From the NCBI GenBank assembly GCA_048499435.1, contig JASNZW010000004.1:1-64000 (forward strand): a stretch of DNA of 64,000 nt, written 5' to 3'. Of the stretch, positions 8,656 to 17,368 are shown in pieces (position 1 is the stretch's first letter; each line of letters opens with the position of its first letter). Source of the DNA: DAOTWC01 sp048499435 (GTDB taxonomy: Bacteria > Chloroflexota > Anaerolineae > Aggregatilineales > Phototrophicaceae). Position numbers and translations under genes: made by a program. The notes beneath the pieces are model-generated. The model was not told where the DNA came from and did not search any database. It saw only the letters and a program-made list of their open reading frames with translations.

Positions 8656-10113
8656 ATGACTCATCTCACCGATCTCACGCTGACGCAGGCGCTTGACGGG
8701 CTGCGCGCGCGCGCCTTTTCGGCGGTCGAGCTGACGCAGGCGTACCTGGCGCGCATTGAGGCGCACGACCCGGCGCTGCGCGCCTTCGCGCTGCGCACGC
8801 CAGAGCGCGCCCTGGCCGACGCCGCCCGCGCCGACCGCCTGCGCGCCGCCGGCGATGAACGCCCGCTGCTGGGGGTTCCGCTGGCGCTCAAGGATGTGCT
8901 GTCCACGCAGGGTGTTGAGACCACCTGCGCCTCGCGGATTCTGCGCGGCTATGTGCCGGTGTACTCGGCGACGGTGGTCGAGCGGCTGGAGGCCGCCGGC
9001 ATGGTGCTGCTGGGCAAGACCAACATGGACGAGTTCGCGATGGGGTCGTCCACCGAAAATTCCAGCCTGTTCGCGACGCGCAACCCCTGGGACACCAGCC
9101 GCGTCCCCGGCGGCAGCAGCGGCGGCAGCGCGGCGGCGGCCGCCGCCGGTTTGGCGGCGGGCACGCTGGGGACCGACACCGGCGGCAGCATCCGCCAGCC
9201 GGGGGCTTTCTGCGGCCTGGCGGCCCTCAAGCCCAGCTACGGGCGCGTGTCGCGCTATGGGTTGATCGCTTTCGGCTCGTCGCTGGACTGCCCCGGCCCG
9301 CTGGCGCGCACCGTCGCGGACGCGGCGCGCATCCTCCAGGTTATCGCCGGGCACGACCCGCGCGACTCGACCAGCGTCCCGGCGGACGTGCCGGACTACA
9401 CGGCGGCGCTGGCGGGCGGCGTGCGCGGGATGCGCGTGGGCATCCCGCGCGAGTATTTCGTCGAAGGCATCCAGCCGGAGGTTGAGGCGGCGGTGCGGGC
9501 GGCGGTGGCGCTGCTGGAGAGCCTGGGCGCGCGCGCCGTCGAGATCAGCCTGCCGCACACGGCGTACAGCCTGCCGACGTATTACATCATCGCCCCGGCG
9601 GAGGCCAGCGCCAACCTGGCGCGCTACGACGGCGTGCGTTTCGGCCTGCGCGTGGACAAAGGCGAGCTGTGGCCGACGTATAAGGCGACGCGCGGCGAGG
9701 GCTTCGGCGCGGAGGTCAAGCGGCGTATCATGATCGGCACGTATGTGCTGTCAGCGGGCTACTACGACGCCTACTACAGCAAGGCGCAGGCGGTGCGCAC
9801 GCTTATCAGGCAGGACTTTGACCGCGCCTTCGAGCAGGTAGACGTGATCGCCACGCCCACCACGCCCACCACCGCCTTTCCGCTGGGCGCGCGCACTGCC
9901 GACCCGCTGCAAATGTACCTGACGGACGTGTTCACGCTGCCGGCCAGCCTGGCCGGCGTGCCCGGCCTGAGCGTGCCCTGCGGCTTCGACAGCGCCGGGC
10001 TGCCGGTCGGCATGCAGTTGATCGCGCCTGCCTTCCGCGAGGACGCGCTGCTGCGCGCCGGCCACGCCTACGAGCAGGCCGCCGGCTGGCACACGCGCCA
10101 CCCGCCGCTGTGA
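8656..10113 (+). CDS. gatA: Glutamyl/aspartyl-tRNA(Gln/Asn) amidotransferase subunit A
   Basis: GatA is the amidase of the GatCAB complex. It hydrolyses glutamine and passes ammonia to GatB to amidate mischarged Glu-tRNA(Gln) or Asp-tRNA(Asn). At 485 residues it has the family's normal length. The Ser-cisSer-Lys triad is present: Lys in VPLALKDVLST (about residue 79), and the two serines in GGSSGGSAAAAAAGLAAG and GTDTGGSIRQPGAFCG. The tail VGMQLIAPAFREDALLRAGH is diagnostic. Start ATG 8656 follows GAAAGGCGG. gatB and gatC are not adjacent, so the subunits are encoded apart in this genome. Confidence 0.95.
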   Translation: MTHLTDLTLTQALDGLRARAFSAVELTQAYLARIEAHDPALRAFALRTPERALADAARADRLRAAGDERPLLGVPLALKDVLSTQGVETTCASRILRGYVPVYSATVVERLEAAGMVLLGKTNMDEFAMGSSTENSSLFATRNPWDTSRVPGGSSGGSAAAAAAGLAAGTLGTDTGGSIRQPGAFCGLAALKPSYGRVSRYGLIAFGSSLDCPGPLARTVADAARILQVIAGHDPRDSTSVPADVPDYTAALAGGVRGMRVGIPREYFVEGIQPEVEAAVRAAVALLESLGARAVEISLPHTAYSLPTYYIIAPAEASANLARYDGVRFGLRVDKGELWPTYKATRGEGFGAEVKRRIMIGTYVLSAGYYDAYYSKAQAVRTLIRQDFDRAFEQVDVIATPTTPTTAFPLGARTADPLQMYLTDVFTLPASLAGVPGLSVPCGFDSAGLPVGMQLIAPAFREDALLRAGHAYEQAAGWHTRHPPL

Positions 10114-10123
10114 GGCCGCGCCG

Positions 10124-11200
10124 TCAGCGCAGCGACTCCCACACGTCCAGCTTGGTCCCCACGCGCCGGATCACCTCGTTGGTGAACTCGGTGGTGCTGG
10201 CCTGCCCGCCCAGGTCCGGCGTGCGGACGCCGTCGCTGACGGTTTCCAGCGTCGCCTCGTAGATCGCGCGGCTGGCGCTGCTGGCGGCGTCGGTGTGGAC
10301 GTAGCGCAGGATGGCGGCCCCCGCCAGGATCATCGCCATCGGGTTGGCGATGTTCTTGCCCTGGAGGCTGGGCGCGGTCCCGTGCGGGGCCTCGGTCAGC
10401 GCGACCTTGACCTCGAAATCCTCGTCAAAGCTGAAGATGGTCGATTCCGCGCCGGCGATTGTGCCGAACATCTTCAGCACCAGGTCGCTGAGCGTGTCGC
10501 CGTCGCGGTTGAGCGCCGGGATAATCAGCGCCTCGCCGGATGTCTCCAGCAGCAGGGCGTAGGTGGCGTCAATCAACTGCGGGTCGTAGACCACGTCGGG
10601 GTAGCGCTGGCTGGCGGCGTCCAGTTCCTCTTTGAACATGCCCTCGTACACCGGGCTGACGGTGTATTTCGGGCCGCCGAACACCTTCGCGCCGGTGCGC
10701 CGCGCGTGGCGGAACGTGAACTCGGCCACCGCGCGGCAGGTGCGCCGCGACAGCCGCTGCGTGCTGTAGGCGACTTCGTCCAGGCCGCTGCCCTCGCGCC
10801 ATTCTTTGGCGTTGTAGGCCCCGTCCACCGCCATGCGCACCACCGCGATCGGCGCGTGGACGCCCGCCAGCGGGCGCACCGACGGGATGCGCCGCCCGGT
10901 GCGCAGGATCACCTGGCCGTCGATCAGCTCGCGCAGCAGCGCGTTGGGGCTGCCCACGTCGTCGGGGTCGCCGGGCGTGATCGTGGCCGCTTTGATGCCC
11001 AGCCCGGTCGCTTTGATGCGCTCAGCGGCCTCGTATACGACTTTGTTCTGCGTCTGGCGGCGGTTTTCCAGCGACAGGTCGAAGGTCTCAAAATGCAGCG
11101 GGCAGCGCGTAAGCTGGGGATCGAGCACGCGCAGGCCCTCGTCGAGCAGTTCCTGGCCGGTCTGATCGCCCTGAAGGACGACAATGGTGCGGGTTTCCAC
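10124..11200 (-). CDS. Isocitrate/isopropylmalate dehydrogenase family protein
   Basis: This 358-residue protein belongs to the beta-decarboxylating dehydrogenases, which oxidise 2-hydroxyacids such as isocitrate or 3-isopropylmalate with NAD(P). It retains the substrate-phosphate region GSPNALLRELIDG, the catalytic-lysine region PKYTVSPVYEG, the metal-binding aspartate region and the nucleotide-binding loop EAPHGTAPSLQGKNIANP, followed by DLGGQASTTEFTNEV near the end. No leuC or leuD is beside it, and the loop residues that separate isocitrate from isopropylmalate enzymes are not clear to me, so the substrate stays open. The start is GTG at 11200 with AGGGG about 12 bases upstream. It is transcribed divergently from a secreted-protein gene. 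Confidence 0.82.
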   Translation of the reverse strand: METRTIVVLQGDQTGQELLDEGLRVLDPQLTRCPLHFETFDLSLENRRQTQNKVVYEAAERIKATGLGIKAATITPGDPDDVGSPNALLRELIDGQVILRTGRRIPSVRPLAGVHAPIAVVRMAVDGAYNAKEWREGSGLDEVAYSTQRLSRRTCRAVAEFTFRHARRTGAKVFGGPKYTVSPVYEGMFKEELDAASQRYPDVVYDPQLIDATYALLLETSGEALIIPALNRDGDTLSDLVLKMFGTIAGAESTIFSFDEDFEVKVALTEAPHGTAPSLQGKNIANPMAMILAGAAILRYVHTDAASSASRAIYEATLETVSDGVRTPDLGGQASTTEFTNEVIRRVGTKLDVWESLR

Positions 11201-11245
11201 GGCGGTTTTCCCCTGTTATGGTGCGTCGAAGGTTACGAAAAGCCT

Positions 11246-11273
11246 ATTGTAAGACAGGATTGGCAGCTTTCAA
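11246..11273 (-). promoter_or_regulatory. Sigma-70-like promoter of the dehydrogenase gene
   Basis: On the minus strand, TTGAAA (11268-11273) and TACAAT (11246-11251) are separated by 16 bases, and transcription would start about 40 bases before the GTG at 11200. It overlaps the opposite-facing promoter at 11260-11288. Confidence 0.6.
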
Positions 11274-11288
11274 ATTGTCGTTTATAGT
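11260..11288 (+). promoter_or_regulatory. Sigma-70-like promoter of the secreted-protein gene
   Basis: TTGGCA (11260-11265) and TATAGT (11283-11288) are separated by exactly 17 bases, 53 bases before the ATG at 11342. The -35 box lies inside the spacer of the divergent promoter, so the two probably cannot be occupied at once. Confidence 0.7.
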
Positions 11289-11341
11289 ACCATTTGTTGA
11301 GCCGGTGTGGGGGCAACCTGTGTAACGAGGAGTCAGATGCG

Positions 11342-12379
11342 ATGCGAAAGCTAGTAGTAATCGTGACTGCCGCGCTGCTGCTGGCGCTGGTCGCCCCGGC
11401 GGCGGCGCAAACTGGCACAACGACGACCGCCACCACGTCGTCTACCGTGACCGTCTTTTTTGTCGCCTGTGAGACCAGCGCGGTGCTCAATTTCAACGGC
11501 ACGATGCTGGCCGGCGAGGACGTTTTCTTCCAGGTGTTCGCCGGCACCGGCGCGACCGGGACGCCGCTCACTGACCTGCGCCGCGTGCCGGTTGACGGCA
11601 CGTTCGCCGTCAGCGACCAGGTTACTTACAACAACGGCGCGACTGTGCCCGCCGGCAGCTCCGCCAGCGCGCGCGTCGTGATCGCCAGCGAGAGCAACCC
11701 GGCCGTCACCAGCTTTGAAACGGTGGTGAACGACGTGCAGGACGGCTGCGCCAACCCGCAGAACGCGCTGGTTTCCAGCACCAGCGCCGGCAGCGGCGCA
11801 GCGTCCAGCGACTCGTCGCTGGGCATCCTCATTCGCTCGCCGTTCGGCGGCTTCATCAACAACAACATCGGCGATTTCGTCTCGCCGCAGCCGGAACCGG
11901 CAGTGGTTATCGGCGCGCGCCGCCCGCTGCTGTTCCGGTCCGACACGCCCGGCGTGATTTTCGCTGAGTGTGACCAGTACCGGCCCCGGTCAGAGCCGGG
12001 CATCCTCTATGACAACGACAATATCGTGCTTTTCTGGTCATGGTATGCGCGCACGCCGGCGCAGGTGCAGGACCACTTCGACAAGGCGATCTACAACGTG
12101 ACCTTCCAGCACGCGCCGCTGCCCGACCTGGTGACAACCAGCATCGAACAGCGCGGCTCGTTCTACTGGGTTTTCTACTACCAGGTGATCGGCAACCTCG
12201 CGCCGGGGACTTACGGCGTCAGCTTCAACCTGACGTGGAGCGAGCCGACGTTTGACGGCTTCGCGCGCTTCGGGCCGGGGACGGATAACGAGAGCGTTCA
12301 CAGTTCGTGCACGTTTACGGTTGAGCGCAACCCGACGAACGCGCCCGTTAACTATAACCTGATGTACAGCCTGCGCTGA
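11342..12379 (+). CDS. Secreted hypothetical protein
   Basis: A 345-residue protein with a clear signal peptide: MRKLVVIV, a hydrophobic core of alanines and leucines, and a likely AAAQ cleavage site near residue 22. The mature part is rich in Thr, Ser, Asn and aromatic residues and looks all-beta, with a conserved-looking TPGVIFAECDQYRP stretch and the final third LAPGTYGVSFNLTWSEPTF resembling an Ig-like beta sandwich. The start at 11342 is chosen because GAGG at 11327-11330 is well placed and the signal peptide begins there. I do not recognise a family. Four cysteines are spread through the mature part. It probably acts outside the membrane. Confidence 0.75.
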   Translation: MRKLVVIVTAALLLALVAPAAAQTGTTTTATTSSTVTVFFVACETSAVLNFNGTMLAGEDVFFQVFAGTGATGTPLTDLRRVPVDGTFAVSDQVTYNNGATVPAGSSASARVVIASESNPAVTSFETVVNDVQDGCANPQNALVSSTSAGSGAASSDSSLGILIRSPFGGFINNNIGDFVSPQPEPAVVIGARRPLLFRSDTPGVIFAECDQYRPRSEPGILYDNDNIVLFWSWYARTPAQVQDHFDKAIYNVTFQHAPLPDLVTTSIEQRGSFYWVFYYQVIGNLAPGTYGVSFNLTWSEPTFDGFARFGPGTDNESVHSSCTFTVERNPTNAPVNYNLMYSLR

Positions 12380-12396
12380 CGGGGCTGGGAAGCATC

Positions 12397-13113
12397 GTGG
12401 CGGCCAGCCTCGCTGAACACGCGGCGGCGCTGTTTGGCATCACGCTCGCGCCGGAGCAGCTTGCGCTGTTCGACGCCTACACGCGCGAGCTGGCCGCCTG
12501 GAACGCCCACACGAACCTGACAGCGATCACTGACCCCGCTGAGGTAATGGTGCGCCATTACCTCGATTCGCTGTCGGTGGCGCCGGCGGCCCACCTGCGC
12601 GCTGGCGTCCGCCTGATTGACGTGGGCAGCGGCGCGGGGTTTCCCGGCCTGCCGCTGTTGATCGCCTTCCCCGGCCTTGAAGTCACGCTGCTGGAGGCCA
12701 CCGGCAAGAAGATCGCGTTTCTGGACCATGTGATCGGCGCGCTGGGGCTGGCGGGCGCGGTCACGCTGCGCGCGCGCGCCGAGGAAGCCGGGCAGATGCC
12801 CGGCCAGCGCGCCGCCTATGACCTGGTGCTGGCGCGGGCGGTGGCGCGCCTGCCGGCGCTGCTGGAATATCTGCTGCCGCTGGCGAAGGTGGGCGGGCGC
12901 TGTGTCGCCATGAAGGGCGTGACCGCCGAAGCCGAAGCGCGCGATTCCGCCCGCGCGCTCAAAACGCTGGGCGGGGCGCTGCGCGAGATCCAAAAGGTCG
13001 TGCTGCCCGGCGTGGCGGACCCCCATTATCTGGTGATTGTGGACAAGGTCGCGCCGACGCCGCCAGCCTATCCGCGCCGGCCAGGGCTGCCCACGCGCAG
13101 CCCGCTGGTGTAA
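12397..13113 (+). CDS. rsmG: 16S rRNA (guanine-N7)-methyltransferase RsmG
   Basis: RsmG (GidB) methylates N7 of G527 in 16S rRNA using SAM. The 238-residue protein contains the family signature WNAHTNLTAITDPAEVMVRH (about residues 35-54) and the SAM-binding loop LIDVGSGAGFPGLPLLIAFP, followed by LLEATGKKIAFLDHV. The C-terminal ARAVARLPALLEYLLPL and GGRCVAMKG segments also match. The start is GTG at 12397 with GGGAAG upstream. It ends ten bases before the stop of a convergent membrane-protein gene. Confidence 0.95.
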   Translation: MAASLAEHAAALFGITLAPEQLALFDAYTRELAAWNAHTNLTAITDPAEVMVRHYLDSLSVAPAAHLRAGVRLIDVGSGAGFPGLPLLIAFPGLEVTLLEATGKKIAFLDHVIGALGLAGAVTLRARAEEAGQMPGQRAAYDLVLARAVARLPALLEYLLPLAKVGGRCVAMKGVTAEAEARDSARALKTLGGALREIQKVVLPGVADPHYLVIVDKVAPTPPAYPRRPGLPTRSPLV

Positions 13114-13123
13114 CCGCGCGCCG

Positions 13124-14416
13124 TCAGAACGGCAGCCCGCTGGCGAAGATATTCAGCACCGTCTGTATGGCGGGGCCGGCCAGCAGCATCGTCGGCGCAG
13201 TGATGATTACGCTGATAACAATGCTGCCGATGATCCACGACAGACAGCCGCGCGCCAGCCCGAAATCATACGCCTGGCCGACGCGGCCCAGCACCCCGAA
13301 CGTTACATACAGGGTGAACAGCGTCGCCGCCAGCGTCAGCGCGATATAGGCCACCCCGCCGCCGTTGACCAGCGCCACGACCATCACCAGCAGCAGGAAC
13401 ATGAGGATGGGCAGGCGTGAATTGTAGAACGAGACGACGCGGTAGATCAGATGGGGCAGCGTGCCCTGGCCCCGCAGCAGGGCGCGCGCCACGACATGGG
13501 TGGCGCCCAACTGCAGCAGGATGTTGATTACGCTGATCGCGCCCGTGATCAGCCCGAAAACGATGGCGTGCTGCAGGCCGATGTTCAGCGCCGTGATTTC
13601 GTCGGCGATGGCCAGCGCGTCAACCGGCGGCTCCAGCGCCTTCGGCGTCTCGCCGCGCGCCAGCGCCTCAGCGTAGGCGCGCTGCGCGTCGTTCCAGGCC
13701 GGGCGGATGCCAGCCGCCGTCTGCGAAAAGGCGATCACCAGCAGCAGGCCGGCGAAAATGTGAATCATGGTGTAGATCACCAGGTCCATCCCGGCGGAAG
13801 CCCAGGTCGTCTTGTGGACGCTGCCCAGGTGCCCTTTGACTTCGCGCTCTTTTTTGAGCTGGGCCTCAGTCGCGGCGATCTTGCGCTGCTCGCTGGTGTC
13901 GGCCAGCAGCGCCAGCGATTCAGCGCCGCTGAGGCCGGTGATTTCGTCCAGCACGCTGCGGAAATAGCTGTCCTGGGCGCTGTTGGGGTTCAGCTCCAGC
14001 GCGCGGCTCATCGCCTTAAGCGCCTTGGTGCGCTCGTTGTTCGTCTGGTGGGTGAGGGCCACTTCGACATAGCCGCGCGCGCGGTTGATGTCCGCCTCAG
14101 AGATTTCGCGCTGTTTGCGCCTGGGCTTTTCTCCCTGGTCGCCGCTGAGCAGCGCCTGGCGGGCGTCACCGGTCGCGGCGGGCGCGGCGGGCGCGTCTGA
14201 CGCGGCGGCCAGCGCCTGCCGGATGTACTGCTCGGCGCGGGCGGCGGCGGCGCGCACCTGCGGGTCGGGGTCCGCCTGGGCCATAATGGCCAGCGTGCGC
14301 AGCGTGGTTTCATCCTTGGCGCGGGCGGCCTGCTTGACCGCTTCAAAGCGCTGCTTAGGGTCGGGGCTTTTAAGCTGGGTGCTGAGTGTGTTCGGGTTCA
14401 CGGCTGCGTCTCGCAT
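13124..14416 (-). CDS. Membrane protein with N-terminal HEAT-like helices and Yip1-like C-terminal domain
   Basis: About 430 residues. The N-terminal 80 residues (TQLKSPDPKQRFEAVKQAAR and DPDPQVRAAAARAEQYIRQ) look like one or two HEAT-type helical repeats. A charged, lysine-rich region of about residues 100-210 follows, partly TPR-like (EVALTHQTNNERTKALKAMS, then ALELNPNSAQ). The last 200 residues hold five or so hydrophobic segments resembling a Yip1 domain. A start at 14416 is chosen because the longer open frame would run into the gene at 14506 and carries no conserved sequence there. The role is unknown; the architecture suggests a membrane-anchored scaffold. Confidence 0.7.
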   Translation of the reverse strand: MRDAAVNPNTLSTQLKSPDPKQRFEAVKQAARAKDETTLRTLAIMAQADPDPQVRAAAARAEQYIRQALAAASDAPAAPAATGDARQALLSGDQGEKPRRKQREISEADINRARGYVEVALTHQTNNERTKALKAMSRALELNPNSAQDSYFRSVLDEITGLSGAESLALLADTSEQRKIAATEAQLKKEREVKGHLGSVHKTTWASAGMDLVIYTMIHIFAGLLLVIAFSQTAAGIRPAWNDAQRAYAEALARGETPKALEPPVDALAIADEITALNIGLQHAIVFGLITGAISVINILLQLGATHVVARALLRGQGTLPHLIYRVVSFYNSRLPILMFLLLVMVVALVNGGGVAYIALTLAATLFTLYVTFGVLGRVGQAYDFGLARGCLSWIIGSIVISVIITAPTMLLAGPAIQTVLNIFASGLPF

Positions 14417-14505
14417 GATAGGAACGGCCGGGCGCGGGATGGCCTGCGCGCCTGTCACTATTGTAGCCGGTGAATGGGCCGCCGCTGCGTAAAGAAGCGT
14501 CGCCG

Positions 14506-16011
14506 CTACTGGCGCGGTTCCTTCGTTTCCGGCGGCGGTTCCTCGGTCGCGACCTGCCCACCGCCCAGCAGCGGGATGACCGCGCGCGTCGTCGAGCACA
14601 CGATCTGGCCGTCTTTGAGCGCCTGCACTTCCCACTGAATAGTGGCGGTGTAGGTGGGGGGCAGCGTGGCGAAGAAAAGCGGCTGGGTGGTGTCCATGAT
14701 GCTCAGCACGGCGCTCTGCGCGTCCAGCAGCACCCAGCGGTAGCCGTCGGCGCCGCTGACGGGCGTCCAGTAGAAAGTCTGCTCGCCCACGTTGGCCGCG
14801 TCCAGCGGCGACGCCAGGGCGAAACCGGCGCAGTCAACCGCGCCAGCGGGCAGCGGCGTGACGGTGGGCGCGCCCGGTTGGGCGGTCGGGGGCGCGGGCG
14901 GGCGGTTGATGGCGGCCAGCGTCCGCGCGATGTCCGCCATCGTGGGCAGCGCCAGCGCGTAGTGCAGCAGGTTGGCCGGGATGCCCTCCAGCGGCTGAAG
15001 CGCCTGCAGCTCCGCCGCGGTCAGCGGGCGCAGGCCGGTCCACGCGCCGCTGACCGCCTGGCCGTCGGCGCTGAGGGGGGCCTGGATCGTAAAGCCCGCC
15101 GGGATCGTGATGCCGCCCACCTCCGCCTGGCCGCTGAGCGTGACGACCTGCAAGAAGTTGTCCTCAGTAATAAACAGCGCGATAGTCGAGCCGATGCGGA
15201 TGTTGGCCCCGTTGGCGGTGATCTCCACGCGCGCGTTCGCCGGCCCCTGAATCACCAGGACGGAGGGCGGCGCTTCGCTGCACTCCAGGCCGCGCGCGCT
15301 GGCGCGGAAGGTAAAAGCCTGCATGGGCGTGCGGCTGCGGCTGGTGACGACCGGCAGCGCCGCCAGCGCCCCAGCAGTTTCCGGCTGCAGCAGGTCGCGG
15401 CTGAGCCAGCCGGGCTGCGTGTCGTAGAGCGCGCGCACCCAGGCGGTGTCGGCGCTGAGGGCGTCGGCCAGCACGACCGTCCCGGCGGGGACGCCGGCCA
15501 GCACGGCGCTGTTGGTGCTGGGGCCGCTGCGCAGGTTGGCGCTGACCAGCGCCGCTGCGCGCACGGGCGCGGCGGGCGTGTAGCTGTCAGCGGGGCTGAC
15601 GGCGTTCGTCACGCTGACATCGCCAAACAGCAGGAACACCGCCGCCTGCCCTGGCAGGCTGGTCGGCAGGTTCGCCTGCACGTTCAGCACGGCGATACCC
15701 CATTCCTGGCGGCTGGTGTCCAGCGGCACCGTTCGGATGCTTTGCAGCGCGGCCAGCCCGGCGACATCCGCCGGGGCTGCGAAGAAGCTGGCCGGCTGGT
15801 CCTGCTGGAACGTGGCCTCAACGCGCACGAAGCCGTAGCAGGCGGAGTTGCGGTCGAGCGCGTCGCAGTTAGCGCCGATCTCACTGAGCGCCTGCTGCAC
15901 CAGCGCGGGGCAGGCCGTGTCGGGCGCGGTCTGGGCGTGTGCGCGCTCTGGCGCGGCGGCGAACAGGGCCAGCGCGGCGCAGATCCCTGAGAGCAGCAGG
16001 CGGGCAGACAT
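14506..16011 (-). CDS. Secreted protein with a bacterial SH3 domain
   Basis: A 501-residue exported protein. The start at 16011 gives MSARLLLSGICAALALFAAA, a signal peptide with likely cleavage after AHA, and an AGGGGG ribosome-binding site a few bases upstream. A bacterial SH3 domain is visible around residues 150-215 (SANLRSGPSTNSAVLAGVPA, then TAWVRALYD and GWLSRDLL). The C-terminal part contains a YWTPVSGADGYRWVLLDAQS stretch resembling a fibronectin-type beta sandwich, and ends in a Glu/Pro-rich tail. Such proteins are common in Chloroflexota and probably bind the cell envelope or polymers. The ligand is unknown. Confidence 0.75.
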   Translation of the reverse strand: MSARLLLSGICAALALFAAAPERAHAQTAPDTACPALVQQALSEIGANCDALDRNSACYGFVRVEATFQQDQPASFFAAPADVAGLAALQSIRTVPLDTSRQEWGIAVLNVQANLPTSLPGQAAVFLLFGDVSVTNAVSPADSYTPAAPVRAAALVSANLRSGPSTNSAVLAGVPAGTVVLADALSADTAWVRALYDTQPGWLSRDLLQPETAGALAALPVVTSRSRTPMQAFTFRASARGLECSEAPPSVLVIQGPANARVEITANGANIRIGSTIALFITEDNFLQVVTLSGQAEVGGITIPAGFTIQAPLSADGQAVSGAWTGLRPLTAAELQALQPLEGIPANLLHYALALPTMADIARTLAAINRPPAPPTAQPGAPTVTPLPAGAVDCAGFALASPLDAANVGEQTFYWTPVSGADGYRWVLLDAQSAVLSIMDTTQPLFFATLPPTYTATIQWEVQALKDGQIVCSTTRAVIPLLGGGQVATEEPPPETKEPRQ

Positions 16012-16200
16012 GGGCGTATCCCCCTTTGATTGTTCAGCGGCTGCTTTCATGATAGCACGGCTGCGTTAAACGCGCCGGGAGTCAGGGCCGGGGCCGCCAC
16101 AAACCGGTTTCAAACCGCAGCGTAGGGCAGTGGTGCGGCGCTGATCGCGTGCCAGCGCGCCGCGCGTACAACGCGGCCCCGCGCAAAGACGTATAGTGTG

Positions 16201-16222
16201 GTTGTAGGTACACACCTACAAC
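16201..16222. promoter_or_regulatory. Perfect 9-base inverted repeat, likely operator or leader hairpin
   Basis: GTTGTAGGT, ACAC, ACCTACAAC: nine-base arms with a four-base centre, no mismatches. It lies ten bases upstream of the GGGGGAGG ribosome-binding site of the SH3-repeat gene and just after a TATAGT sequence (16191-16196) that could be its -10 box. It could bind a dimeric repressor or fold as a 5' leader hairpin in the transcript. Confidence 0.55.
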
Positions 16223-16246
16223 ATGGTTACAGGGGGAGGTAAAACC

Positions 16247-17176
16247 ATGAAGCACACTACACTTTTGCTGCTGGCGCTGCTGCTGGCGCTGGCTGTTCTC
16301 ACGCCTGTGCCGGCGCGCGCCGAAAGCGGCGCTGCCCCGGCGGCGCAGGGCGGCTGCTGGCAGCCCACGCGGCTGACGGCGGGCGGGGGAGGCCGCGTCA
16401 CCACCTGGCCCAACCTGCCCAACCGCCTGCGCAGCTATCCGTCGTATTACGGCGCGGTTGTCGGGCAGATTCCCGCCGGCGGCCTGTTCCAGGTGCTCAG
16501 CGGCCCGCGCTGCGACAGCGGCATCAACTGGTGGCAGGTGAACTACAACGGGCGTGTCGGCTGGACGGCGGAGGGCGACGGCGTCACCTACTGGCTTGAG
16601 CCGTACAACATCGGCCCGCTGCCGCTGCCCACCTGCGCGCTGCCGGCGCGGCTGACCGTTGGCGGGCAGGGGCGCGTCACGCCCGGCCTGCCCAACGTCC
16701 TGCGCAGCGCGCCCGGCACGCAGTCCACCGGGGCCAACAGCGTCGTTATCGGGCAGATTCCCGCCGGCGGCGTGTTCTCGGTGCTGGGCGGGCCGTCGTG
16801 CGGAACTGACCGCCGCTGGTGGTGGCTGGTCAACTATAACGGCACGGTGGGCTGGACCGGCGAAGGCGAAGGCAGCACCTACTGGGTGGAACCCTGGAGC
16901 GGCGGCGCGGCGGCCTGCCCTGGGGCGCTGCCCTCGCGCCTGAGCGTAGGTGGCTTTGGCGCGGTTACGCTCTACCCGTACCTGCCGAACCACGTCCGCA
17001 CCGCGCCTGACTTCAACGCCTACGTCGTCGGGTTGATCCCGCCGGGCGGCGTGTTCCAGGTGCTCAGCGGCCCGTACTGCTACCAGAACACCGCTTTCTG
17101 GCAGGTGAGCTACAGCGGCGTGATCGGCTGGACGGGCGAGGGCGACGCCAGCACGTACTGGCTGGAGCCGCGCTGA
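16247..17176 (+). CDS. Secreted protein with three SH3-like repeats
   Basis: A 309-residue protein starting at ATG 16247 behind a strong GGGGGAGG site (16232-16239). A signal peptide (MKHTTLLLLALLLALAVL, ending near ARA) is followed by three repeats of about 90 residues. Each contains a RLTxGGxGRVT opening, an IPAGGxFxVLxGPxC core and a GWTxEGxxxTYWxEP close, typical of bacterial SH3b modules, and each carries a pair of cysteines. It is all repeat: there is no catalytic domain. A Rho-independent terminator follows the stop, so the gene is a single transcription unit. A cell-envelope or ligand-binding role is inferred. Confidence 0.8.
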   Translation: MKHTTLLLLALLLALAVLTPVPARAESGAAPAAQGGCWQPTRLTAGGGGRVTTWPNLPNRLRSYPSYYGAVVGQIPAGGLFQVLSGPRCDSGINWWQVNYNGRVGWTAEGDGVTYWLEPYNIGPLPLPTCALPARLTVGGQGRVTPGLPNVLRSAPGTQSTGANSVVIGQIPAGGVFSVLGGPSCGTDRRWWWLVNYNGTVGWTGEGEGSTYWVEPWSGGAAACPGALPSRLSVGGFGAVTLYPYLPNHVRTAPDFNAYVVGLIPPGGVFQVLSGPYCYQNTAFWQVSYSGVIGWTGEGDASTYWLEPR

Positions 17177-17199
17177 GGCGGCCCATCGGCGGCGCGCCA

Positions 17200-17227
17200 C
17201 CCCCTGCTGAAAAGCGGGGGGTTTTTT
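17200..17227 (+). terminator. Rho-independent terminator after the SH3-repeat gene
   Basis: CCCCC, one bulged T, GCT pairs with AGCGGGGG around a GAAA tetraloop, followed by six T residues. Confidence 0.85.
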
Positions 17228-17368
17228 GATTCCGCGCGGAAAGCGGGCGCGGCCAGGCGGGGCCGGGCAGCCCGCGATTCACCGCCGCCCGCTGTAGTTG
17301 AGGGACTGCCGCGCAGTGGGTAAACTTGTGGCGGGGCGCGCGCCGGGCTGGCCAGAAAGAGAGCGTTT

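Noticed and set aside
14417..14635. 73-residue N-terminal extension of the HEAT/Yip1-like protein
   Set aside because: Overlaps the coding end of the SH3 protein gene on the same strand in another frame and shows no conserved sequence; the start at 14416 is better.
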